In this document: positions 40,601-52,500 of the stretch, piece by piece
Numbering within the stretch: the stretch's first letter is position 1
How the letters are laid out: every line of letters begins with the position of its first letter
Origin: Apis mellifera
Taxonomy: Eukaryota > Arthropoda > Insecta > Hymenoptera > Apidae
Reading direction: 5' to 3'
Assembly (NCBI RefSeq): GCF_003254395.2
Contig: NC_037650.1
Location: forward strand, 10,888,025-10,952,024
Length of the DNA: 64,000 nt
The notes under the pieces: model-generated
The model's input: the letters and a program-made list of their open reading frames with translations, nothing else
What the model was told of the DNA's origin: nothing
The model's database searches: none
Position numbers and translations under genes: made by a program

Positions 40601-43600
40601 TGTTAGATAAGAATAGGAATCATAAAGATTTATGGAACGTAAAAGGAGATTAGGAGATTATCTTATGGAGAAATTTTTATTGATATTGGAGTATTCATGA
40701 GAATAATCTCGAAAAGTGTATTATACAGGTGTTTTATATCGTTATTGATTTGTTTATTATTTTGAAAATTTAATAATTAATGATTAAATTTATACTAAAT
40801 GAGTGTTTTGTTTGTCAAAGACAAGTTGTAAATTTTAGTACAAGTATGAAAAAAATACGTATAATCGGAATATTTCGGTATATTCATAAATAAAAGATTA
40901 AATGTTATATATAATATAATTAGAATTTTAATCGCGCAAAGATTATTCTTGACTCGATCACGTAGAAGTTACATCATTATAATTTATTGTGAGAGAAATT
41001 TTATATTTTATATGTTTACTTTCAAATATGTAAAAAGTTTCTTCAGACAACCGCATAATAGTGCCACCTATCGGACATTCAATGCCAAAGAAATTTATTA
41101 TAGACTTAATTATTCTTAATAATAGTGTATCGTATGAGTTTAATTCAATCATAGATCGTTTGTCTGTGGTTCAATATCTGGCCTGACGATTACGCCACTT
41201 TTGATAAAATGTCTAAGTGCAGTTTTCGACTTTTTCTACGTCATGTGAAATAATTATTCTCCATTAAAATAAATTATATATTTTTTTTTTATCTATATCT
41301 TTAACTTATGATATTTTTTTGGTGATGTGCAATAAGTATTTTGAAGAAGGAAACATTTTTAAATCAATTTTGATATTAATTGTATAATTAATATTTTTAA
41401 TTGATATAAACAGAAAAATATAATACAAAATTGATATAAAACCAAGTATAATTATTAGTAATTATATTTATTACAATTAATAATTTTAATTTTATGATTT
41501 TATTTTATTTACTAAAATGTATGCACTTTTTAAATATTTTATATATACAATTTTTAAATATCACTACAGCATTTGATTTTGCTATAAAAATTTATCATAA
41601 ATATGTTGAAATAATGTGGTTAAAAAACGTATTAGACTATTCACTAATGAATCTTGTAAGTAATCTGTAATCAAGAATATTACCAAATATGTATTTATTT
41701 ACATCTAAAAATTGTTCTTTCATTCTTTGAATGATAAAATTCTATTTACGTATGTCAGGAGAATCACGAGAATATGATTGATAGCAAACGATGCTAGAAA
41801 CGTCGAAAAAGTTATCAGTAAATAACCTTTTGAAAAATTTATTACATATATAATATATAATGTATATAATATAATATATATAATATAATAGAAAAACTGT
41901 AAAAAGATGGCTTGTCAAATCTCTGATGCATAATTTTATTATTTATTACACATCTAAAGATGAAATAAATTATTATGAAAATTAATATCACGATAAAGAA
42001 AAGTACAAATAAATGTTCACGTATCGTATATAATATTGAAGAAAAAGATAAATGATTATTTAGACGGTGCAATCAGTAGAATAAGACACAATGGTATGTA
42101 TATATGCGTAAGTAAATGTCTGATGATCGAATATGAACGTTTGTCATGGCATGTCTGTTTCTCCTTATTATATTCTGTTGCCATCAATGCCATCTTGCGA
42201 CAGTATTGTGCAACATACAAATCGTACGCCATCTATCTACGATTTGATGCGTTATAAACTTAAAATTTTTATAAAAAATAGATCAATATAAAGAACAATA
42301 AATTTCAATTTTTTTCAATATCACATTAAAATATTTTAATTTAATATTATTATTGAAGAAAAAAGAAATATAGTTATAAAATATGAAATAAAGATACGAA
42401 CTTTCTAATCAAATATTTAAATGATAAGTAGAATATTAATAGTATTAAGTTAATTAAAATAATTTAAGATATACAAAATGAAAAGCAAAAAAAGAGGAAA
42501 CTATATAAAAAAGAGACATGTTATTCAACTAATTTCAATTTATTTCGAATCTTGTCAGAGATATTTTTTGTTTTTTTCTTTTCATAAAAATTGAGATATC
42601 TTTTTTCAAAATATAAGAAATAATGCAAAAAAATTGATAATAGATTTGCTTCATTTATTTTTGCTTTTTATTTCAGTAAAAACTTATTTCATATAACTTA
42701 TCTTTTTTATATTTTCATACTTGGTAGTAATATTTCATACTACGTAGTTTTTGTTATATATCCAGAATTTAAAATAAGATATAATTTTTAAAATGTTTTT
42801 AAAAAAAAAGTACTTATAAATATCCATGAAATAAATCAATTCCTATAATATTTTAAAACTTAGTTATTTTTTCGCACATAATAATTTTTAGAATCCATTA
42901 AATGTAAAAATATTAATAAAAGATCAACAATCTTATCTAATATTGATAGAGACAATAAATTATTTGCAATTAATAATTACATCTGGATTGATTCAATGAA
43001 ATCTTTTGACAGATGTGAAACAAAAAAAAAGAAAATGAAAAACCAAAATTTATTCTCAACGTTTTATTCATTTTGTATACACTTATAGGCCCTAATTAGG
43101 CATGAGCTATTCCAATTTTAACTCGAATTAACATATCAATTCTCAATAATAAACGCACCAACGATCAATGATCCATGCCACGATTCTCGAGACATACATT
43201 ACAATGTTTAATAATATATGTACACAGAATTGTTTCGCCTACCTAAGCTAGCTAATGCGATAAGCCGTGTAACGGTAATCAATTGTTACATTAACTGCGT
43301 TTTCATTAATAATATCGTGTTCATCGTCGAATCGTTGTACACACGGTCAGAAATTATATCGAATTAATCGAATAAATTCATGCGTTGTTTCCACCGAATC
43401 GTAAATCCACGTGCGATACAGATTTAACGGGATCATCGTTTCGTTATTACACCCACTCGAAACACGTATTTCATTCTTGTTAATTCATTATCGCTTCTAC
43501 TATTCGTTCGACTTCGTGTTTCAATCGCATTTTTTTTTTTCATTCTCCGTTTTCTTCGATTTCCCATATCATTAATATCGCGATCGATGAATAAACGCAT

Positions 43601-43960
43601 CTTTCATCGTGGAAAACTGCCGCACTTTTAATTTTTGTGGTATTAATTAAATTGGCGAGTCGACATTTTATTTGGCGAAGGAACAAAGAGTAGAATCACT
43701 TTGAATTCGATATTTTTTTAAATCATCAAGAATAGGATGGCTGAGAAAATATTTTTTGCTTTACCAATTAAGATTTCTCAAAAACTTCATTTTTTTCGAA
43801 ATGAATTAATTTATAATATATTCGAGGTGAAAGTGACAATAAAAGATTCATCAAAATTTATGAAGTTGGATCAAGTAAATGAAAGACTCTTGTATAGGAA
43901 TAAAAGGGAAGGAACTTTATTGGAAAATAAAAGGAACAGGAAGTATTTATTTTTCTGATA

Positions 43961-44008
43961 TTCTCTCCCTTTCTCTCTCTCTCTCTCTCTTTCTCTTTCT
44001 TTTTTTCT
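43961..44008. repeat. CT-rich microsatellite
   Basis: A run of CT and TTTCT units of about 48 bp, which creates artefact frames of Arg-Glu repeats on the minus strand. Confidence 0.95.
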
Positions 44009-44845
44009 GAAATTGTATGTTGAATTTTTATGATAATTTTCAAAAAGAATTGCAATTTTCGCCTTCTGACTATTACGGCGATTAACTTTTTCTTTCTTTA
44101 TTTGTCCGTCATTTTTAAAGAATACTGTTTCGAAACTTGTTAAACTTTTATACACAAAGAAGAAGATAAAGATTCCAGCGACTGCCACACTATTATAAAG
44201 ACAAATTGTATTTCATCTTTGTTTGTTGTGCGATTACTGAATGTCTTTAATATTTTTATATTTTTTAAATTTTACGTTTTATAATTTTTTAATATTTTTT
44301 ATTTTGGAAAGTACCGATCAAAATTTTGGAATTAATAACACATTTCATAAAATTCAAAAATATTTAAAATAATAATTAGATTATCAATTGGAAAATTTTT
44401 TTTCTCGAAAAATATTTTATCGAAATAAGAAAAATTGTTAACATGTATTCAAGATTAATTTCAAATTGATAAACAAAATTAGAATAAATATGAGAAGAAA
44501 AAAAAAAAGATTCCAACTTTTGATCGGTTTTCTTTTTCAAGAAAATACGAATCACGTTCAATTACATTGTCTAATTGATATTTCAATTATTTTCATCGCG
44601 ATTATCATCTCGAAACATTCATACAGATGATATTTGCGATATTATGCTTAATATTATTTTTTTAAGGATATTTCACAATTTCATTCGTTACACGGCCTCA
44701 TTTTTTTCAAATATATATATGTGTGTGTATATATACAATATCTCATTTGTTATCCACTTAATATTTATAATTTTTAAATATATACTTATTTATTTATATT
44801 TATATGTGTATAATAGGTATGCGAATACTTATATACAATTATATG

Positions 44846-44876
<31 letters not shown>

Positions 44877-45050
44877 GTGGAAGTCAAAAATTAATAAAGT
44901 TAAAAAAATATAATCTTCAAAATAGAAACTATAACCGTCTCTCTCTTTTCAGCTACAGCACTATTGTGTCACTTATAAGTCCTTTATTCTCATTTGTCTT
45001 TTTTTTTTTTCTCTCTTTGTTCCTTATTTCTTCAAAAATGCACAGGACAT

Positions 45051-45123
45051 CTCTCTCTCTCTCTCTCTTTCTCTCTCTTTCCTTTCTCTCTCTCTCTTTC
45101 TCTCTCTCTCTTTCTCTCTGTCC
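45051..45123. repeat. CT microsatellite with TTTCTCT interruptions
   Basis: About 73 bp of CT repeats broken by TTT. It produces artefact Ser-Leu and Arg-Glu frames on opposite strands. Confidence 0.97.
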
Positions 45124-48100
45124 CTTTTCTTGTTGTTTTCTTTATACATTGTATTACATGTGTATTTATAATTTGCGTGTTCATTGGCTCGAGAACGAAG
45201 GAACGTTCGTGAAAAGAAAAATTTACTCCTTCTGATCACGTTTCTCAAAGCTTTGTCAATCATCTAATTACCATTCGACGAGCCTTCGAGCTTTGTCCTT
45301 TTTTTAATTAATAAATCAATCGATTGCTGTTCGAACAGATATAATAAAAAAAAAATGATACAACATCGTGAACGTTCACTGTTCGCATCTCATCTATTTC
45401 TATATCGATATGATTTTACAAAATCGATTTCTAGCGTACGATTATTTCGCAGAAATAATGTATTTCTCGCATAATTATAGGAAATATTGGTTCAAATAAT
45501 TGGTCTTACGCTTAATTACAGGTAACACATATTTATACACACAAACGCGTAACGTATCGTTTTATATGTTTATCGATGAACTAAATGTTTCATTAATTTA
45601 CTCGCTGGATTTTTTCTGCAATGCAGTTTTCACTGTCGACTACAAAAATCTTTTTTTTACAAAATGATCGTCATGATTTTTCTCGCAGTGAAGCAATGGT
45701 AATTGAGCAACAGGTCTTACAATCTGCTAATAATTCAGTAAAATTACTGTTTCGTAATTAAGTCGTTTTGCTGACTTTTTTTTTTACAAAAATTTATTTT
45801 TTTGAAAGAAACAATCGTTTCGTTCAAGCTTTTTTTTTTTTCTTTTATTAAAGAAAATGATTCAATGATTTTCGTTATTTACAAATATTGAAAAAAGTGA
45901 CATAAAAGACATAAGGAATATTTTCTTAAATAAAAATACAATATTATAAAATGAAATTTTAAACAATCGTTTTAAAATTATTATTTAATTGAGCTCGTTT
46001 ATTATTTTTATTATTAGTAGTAGTAGTATTAGTATTAGTATTATTATAAAAATATCAAAACGTATCTAAATTTATAAATTAATTGTTTAAATAATAATTT
46101 ATCTAATTTACATTCTGTGTATTGCCTTAAAAAATACTGAACGATGCTGTTTGATGTGAAAATTGCATGAAAAGTGGCGCAAAAAATACTACGTTCGATT
46201 GTCTCCTACAAATTCTGTTGTAGACCATCGCCATTTTAATTATAGAAGAAATACATTTCACTAATAGAAATTTTTTAAATCCTTAGTAAAAATGTCTTAA
46301 TAATAAAAATGTTGTTTTTTTCTTTTTTTTTCTTTTTTCTTTTTTCGTTAATATTAACATACAATACGATATCGCAAGACAATCCAATTAATCGTTAATT
46401 ACTCACGGTAAAAGTGATTAATTAATAATTAGTAATTTTAATCGCAGTTTGGAATATCGATATATTAATGAAAAATACGAATATATTGGAAATTGAAACA
46501 ACGTCTTTTTTTACACAATTTGTACACATTTTTCATAAATTAATCATAAAATAATATTTTTGCTACGAAATTCTGTTTCATAATATATGCAATGTTTCTA
46601 GATAATTTTTTACACAGGAAATAAAAATAAAAAATATTGTTAAAACGATTTGACCGTTGTATAAATAATCATATAATATTGTACGAATTTATTTAATAAA
46701 CAAGTCGCATGTAAATTCCAGTTACAATGTTTTAAAATAATATATGTTCAATTCATATTTTGTAGAATAATGAATAATTTTAGGATATTTGTCGATTTAA
46801 ATTAATACATATCGTGCGATAATAAATTTAAATATATCCAAGCCAAATCGTTATCGTTCTTTCGCAATGTATCTGACGTATTATATCAAAATGACATGCT
46901 GCTCCGTTACGTAAGCTTATCAGTGAAATTATAATTTAAATTTTATCTGTATCATCGATACGTATTTTTTTTCTCATTTTTCATCCCATTGGTTATATCT
47001 AAGGGACGATGAAATGAAAGAAAATGGAAAAAAAAAAAATGATAAGGAATTTGCGGGTCAACTTTTCACTGATTAATCGTAGCTCGTTTTACTGAGAAGC
47101 GATTAATTAACAAAGTGAACATTTTTTTGAAAAAAAAAAGAAATATCTTTATCAATTAAAAAATTGAACGAAAAATATTCAGTTAATTATATTTTGTCTT
47201 TAAAGGAACTTTCATTATATTCTGAAACAAAGAGAAATAAATTGATTTTTAAGAACGCCTATCAGGTAATTAAATAATAAAATAAGATATTGAATACGAA
47301 TGAGATGATTGTAAAATGTGGTATCGTTCGAGAGACAATGAAATATAATTTTAGAAAATTTTATGATCTATCTTTGATGATATTTTGTCCACATGTTTAA
47401 ATTACATCGTTCACATGTATAAATTTCCTAAAAATAAATACAACAACATATCTATTAATTACAAAGAAATGTGAGTTTGATATGAAAAATTGTAATAAAA
47501 TTAATAAAAGAGTCATAGAAAATTAGAAAAATTAAAATTAAAATAAATTTAAAACTGTTATATTCGATTCGAATGTAAATTAAAAGGAATGAATTTTTAA
47601 ACAATTAATTAAATTGATTTTTCATGGCAGTAAATTTATGCGATGATGAAACGAAACAAAGAATTTTATCGGTGCTAAAAAATTTTAGAGTGCGATTTCT
47701 TCCGATTTTTCAAAAAAATCGGCAAAGTATTCGTATCATTTTACGATCATGTATAAGTGCATATTGCATACATTATAGAAAATTTAGCAAATAGTGTGAC
47801 CGAATTAAGGAGACTGTCCTTTAATATTTGACATTATTCTTGACATATCGTTAATATCGATTTCTTTTTAAAGATGCAATATATGTGTAACATTCTTGTT
47901 TGACATTTTAGAAATGTCAAACAAAAAACTTATAAATTTAATAATTATTAATCAATAAAAGTTCGTATAAAGATATAAATGAGAGAAAAAAATCTGACTA
48001 GAGATTGGAATTCAATATAGAAAAAAAACTTAAAGATCAAAAATACAACACAAGATATTAATATTCACTATTTGAATATCAAATATTTTATTGACCTTTA

Positions 48101-49428
48101 TTGATCAATGATAAATATTATAATTATTTCCAAATCTCGATGAAAAGTGATCTATAAGTGACATTAATAGAAGATTAATTTATTATTTCCTCTAATAAGA
48201 TAACAAAGATAATAAACGAAATATAAAAGATTCCTTTAAGATTTCTTTAAAATTTTCATCGATAATTAACGATACTTTCTTTCTTTTCTTTTTTTTTTTT
48301 TTTTTTTTTTTTCAGAAACTATCTCCTTAATGAGTCATCGAGGTACGTAGCTTTGTTACTTACTCATACGTATAGGTTTATTTCTTCACACATACGTTTG
48401 TAGCAAAGAGTTTCGAAATTCTTTGATAAATCTATGATCCTCAGCAGAGATATGCAAGATATTTTATAAAACGTTAAAAAAATCATTAGAACTTTTTGAC
48501 ATCAAGAAATACGAATCTCGTGCAATCCACTATTAAACTATTAAACAGCCAGTGAATATCTACTCATAATCGAAAGGAATCTCTCTTTTTTTTTTTTTTT
48601 TGAGAAAGAAATTTTACATTTCATCTCTTAAACTTTGTTGACAGAGATTTAATCGTAATGTTTAAAAAAAAATGTGTGTATAACACGTCATGGTCCGATG
48701 GAGTATCAATTATTAAGATACATAAATTATAACGTCTGAAAGAAAATACAATTAGATTCGACAATCTTGTCTATACTGATAAATAACAGATCTCAATTAT
48801 TTTTTGGAATGATTAAATTAAAAGCAATTCTTGGAATTGATTATTGGAAATATATATAAAAAAATCAAAATATCAATAACACGTGCAAAGAATTATTAAT
48901 ACTTTGATCTATCAAATATCCTTGTGATAATTAAATATTACGCGATATCTTTCAAAACTGTCAAATATTAATAAGAAATGTTCGTATCAAAAAATCCCTC
49001 GTTAAAACATCATAAGTTTAGCATACACGTCTCTGAAACTATAATCGAAATTGATTTTTCGCGATCGACTATGCACAACTACGTAACCAAAACGTAAAAA
49101 TAAAAGGAATATTGCCCCAAAGGAATATCGAAGAAAATAGTAACGTGAAATAATCTACTCTAATAATAAAACAAATAAAAAATAACTATACTATAAAATT
49201 CAATATCTTTTAATTATAGCAAAATTATTCCGAATTATCACCAATTTCTAAAAACTTCAGTTTTCAAGCATAGAAACTTAAGAAAAGAACTGAAAATTTA
49301 CGTTGATTTGTCAGAATTAGACGTGGATGTTTTTCTCCATAGTTGGGCAACAATAATTTACTTCGTCAATTCCTTTAAAAAACGGAGCCTCCCACACTCG
49401 ATCGATCGAAGCCGGAAAATATTAATAT

Positions 49429-49455
49429 CCCCCCCCCCTCCCCTCCCCTCCCTCC
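49429..49455 (-). promoter_or_regulatory. G-quadruplex-type tract in the presumed 3' UTR
   Basis: The plus strand has C runs of 10, 4, 4, 3 and 2 separated by single T. On the minus strand, the sense of the neighbouring gene, this is a series of G runs with one-base loops, 125-151 nt after the stop codon at 49580. It meets the usual four-run (G3, loop 1-7) rule. Whether it is transcribed depends on the 3' UTR length, which I cannot fix. Confidence 0.55.
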
Positions 49456-49579
49456 ATGATCGTCCGTCCCGATGTTTCACGCGAGATTATCTAAATCTAA
49501 AGTGACGCATGTACGTGTTGTAAAAATATGCGAGTCTTACGAGCTCTACGTGGCTCTCTCCCCGTGATGGAGATCACGA

Positions 49580-52500
49580 TTACTCTTTCTCTTCGGTTTC
49601 CTGGCTCTCGGCGCCCAGCAGGGTCGATTTGTCTTCCTCGTGGCCCTCCACTTCCGGTTCCTCCACACTCTGACGCTGGCGTCTCGTAGCCTTTCGCTGC
49701 ACGTACAGTAGAAGGGAGATGCTGACGCTTGCCAAGGCCGCGAACACGGCCAGGACTATGTAAATCCTTATCGGCATTTGGTTTAACCCCTGCGGAATAA
49801 CGCGGATGCCACTTTTTCTTTAGTCTGTCGAGGTTAAACGTTGGGGGAAGATCGGATTGTGCGATAAGATGAGAGGAAAATGAAATAAAAATAAAAATAA
49901 TGAAACGATACTTCGAAGAATTGATTCTTCTGAAACGAAAGGAAATGTTGTTATACGATATAAAAATATTGGTTGAGACTTATTTGTTAATTTATTCGAG
50001 CAATTGAAGATTGTTTTATTGTATTGGAATTGAAATGTTTCTTTTTATTATTATTTATTATTATATTTCTTTTTATTATTATTTAAATTTTCAATAGCAA
50101 TAATGTGATTATTCGTAGATTTCAAAGAATATTATCATTATGATATTTGTGTGATAATTAGTGATTAAGTTATTCGAGGTCAAGATTACTCGATAAAGTT
50201 TAATATATAAGTGAAGTTTTTGAAAAACTTGGGCGAACGAGGCTTGTTCAAACACATTCGTGACTCGTCGTAAATTTATTCGTTTATAATGAAACAAAAC
50301 TTAGTATCGGAAATTTTGACCCAGTTAAGTAATTCAATATGATAATGGTTTTAAGCTTCGTGTCTATTAAATAGACAATTCCCCGGTAAATATTTTATAT
50401 TGAGAAATTATCGAGAAACTAGGTAAATTTCCATTAATAAATAGTTATAAATAGTATATTAATAGAAGTATTTTCTAAATAGTTTCTTTTAAATTAAATT
50501 ATACAATGATAAATGTGCTTTTCCTATTTTTTTTTTTTTCAAATTTATGCAAACTTATTTTTGCGATTCATTCGAAAATTCTTGTATCGAACAAATTATT
50601 TTAATTATTTTAAAAATTGTTATAATTCTGAAAATATCGATTTTTTTTTATTTATATTTATTAGGACTTCTCTTTTTCCAACGAATTTTATTTTTTATCC
50701 TGAAAATTATGAACTTTACCTTCTATGAATCTTAACATATATATAGCATAAGATTATTTGTAATTAACCGCCAAATTTCCATCTACATCATCATTCAAAA
50801 AAATTTGTCATTTACATTATCCTAATGTGATCTCGATCATTATTTTATACAACGAAAATTTCTATAAAATTTATTAAATATTTGAGAGAATAAAAAAGAT
50901 GAGATCATTTGTCATCAAATGTTTATATTTTTCATCCTTTGAAATTTCTGTACAGAATTTTATGACGTAATTATAATTACATCATGTAAATAACACGGAA
51001 TACCGTGCTTTAATTTTACTTGAAGAAAGTAAAATTTCTAAGGGCATAATTTAAGACTGGATTTCCCCCAGGTTGTTTTAAAGTATACTTTTCTAAAGTA
51101 ACATAAATTATCCTGGGGAAATCGATATTGAATGGGATTTCCATTGAAATCGAACACTGATTCCGCGTGTTCCCGATAAGATCTTTGCCTGTGAGAAGAC
51201 TGTTTGAAATTCTGATTGGTGGGGGGTCGTCTAACGGTCGACACGTAGGATTAATCTTCCATTTAAATAACTTTTCCCTTTAAGAAGACACATTTACCGT
51301 ACGGAATGTAATTTAATTTAATCCGTGAAATTGGATGCCGCCCTTCTTCCAGATTAATTTTTCACAGTTTCCTCCGCTCTCTCGTGTAAATCTCGCAGCA
51401 TCGAAATATTGAAATTTAATGTTATTAACAGATACATTATACGATGCGTAGCCGTGTGATTTGAGAAAATACGAGGAGAGGAAAAAAATTCGATGTGGGA
51501 TTCGACGATGATTTATATGGAAAAACTGATATTTCGATTATGCAAATATATAAATTCATGTTAGAATTAAAAGATCATTCGTTCAATTCTATTTCTTTCT
51601 CTATTTGTTTGAAAGATATTTTAACATTCTTCGAGTTTTGAATATTCTCTTTGTACCCTCTTTTTATTTTTGTAATTTTGTCACAATAATGAATTACACG
51701 TAAATATTCTAAATATCAATGAATTAAGTGAAAATCGATAATGGATAATTTTCAACGATTTAAAATTTTTAATAATAGCCAATAATCAAGAGGTATACAC
51801 ACACACAATTTTACAACATTAAAAAGTGGGGGATCGTCGTCTCAATATTAAAGGAGGAAACGAACCGTCTCATTTTGCGCACAGCTGATTTGCCTCTTTG
51901 TCTGTGCTACTTCAACCGGAAGCGGTGATAAACAGAGGCGCGTTATCACTGCGTGGACCGCCGCAATTTATGAAACTTGCATTAAGGCGATCGTCTGTTG
52001 CCTCATCTCGAGCCAACGATAAATCCAACGTTTTTTCCAAGTATGCAACGATTTGAAAATTCCGACGAAACAGGGGGGGGGGAGATAATTTTGATTTAAT
52101 TTATTAATTTATTATTTTCCACGCGAATAAAAATGAAAATGTGACGAGACAAGGAGTAAAGTGGATCAAAACATCGATAAATTTTATGAATCTTTGTGCA
52201 ATTAAAAAAAATATGCGATAACTTTTATTCTTCTTTAAATAAAATTGTACGATAATTGTACGGCAATTACACAACGATGGTCGCGTTGGAAATGAAGGAG
52301 GAAAATAATCTTCGAAGGAACGATTACCCGGCGTTACTTTCTCCTCGTCTCGTGGCCAGAAAGAGATAATGGTGGCATAAAAGAGAAAACCGTGGGAGAG
52401 AGAAATAATAAAAGGAAGCCGGCTATTTCTCGTCTCTGCTTTAAGATTCACCAACATGCCCTGCCTATCGATCGCGACTCCCTAGTACCTTCGGTTTTAG

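Larger units (their letters stand above)
40601..49428. other. Long gene-free AT-rich region
   Basis: No gene, RNA gene or transposon recognised in about 8.8 kb. It contains CTCF-like motifs just outside and inside its left edge (40412-40425 and 41061-41074), CT microsatellites at 43961-44008 and 45051-45123, poly-T runs (48289-48312, 48586-48601), a TAG/TAT trinucleotide stretch near 46013-46044 and many diverged AT-rich segments. The right end probably includes the distal 3' flank of the minus-strand membrane-protein gene. Confidence 0.5.

Noticed and set aside
40278..40610. Plus-strand 110-codon frame in the CpG-rich block
   Set aside because: Starts at TTG, has no domain, and lies in a region whose composition alone keeps frames open; more likely promoter and untranslated sequence.
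41150..41215. tRNA-like GGTTCAAT segment
   Set aside because: No matching acceptor, D-arm or anticodon stem could be paired around it.
43858..45263. Arg-Glu and Ser-Leu repetitive frames
   Set aside because: They are translations of CT microsatellites.
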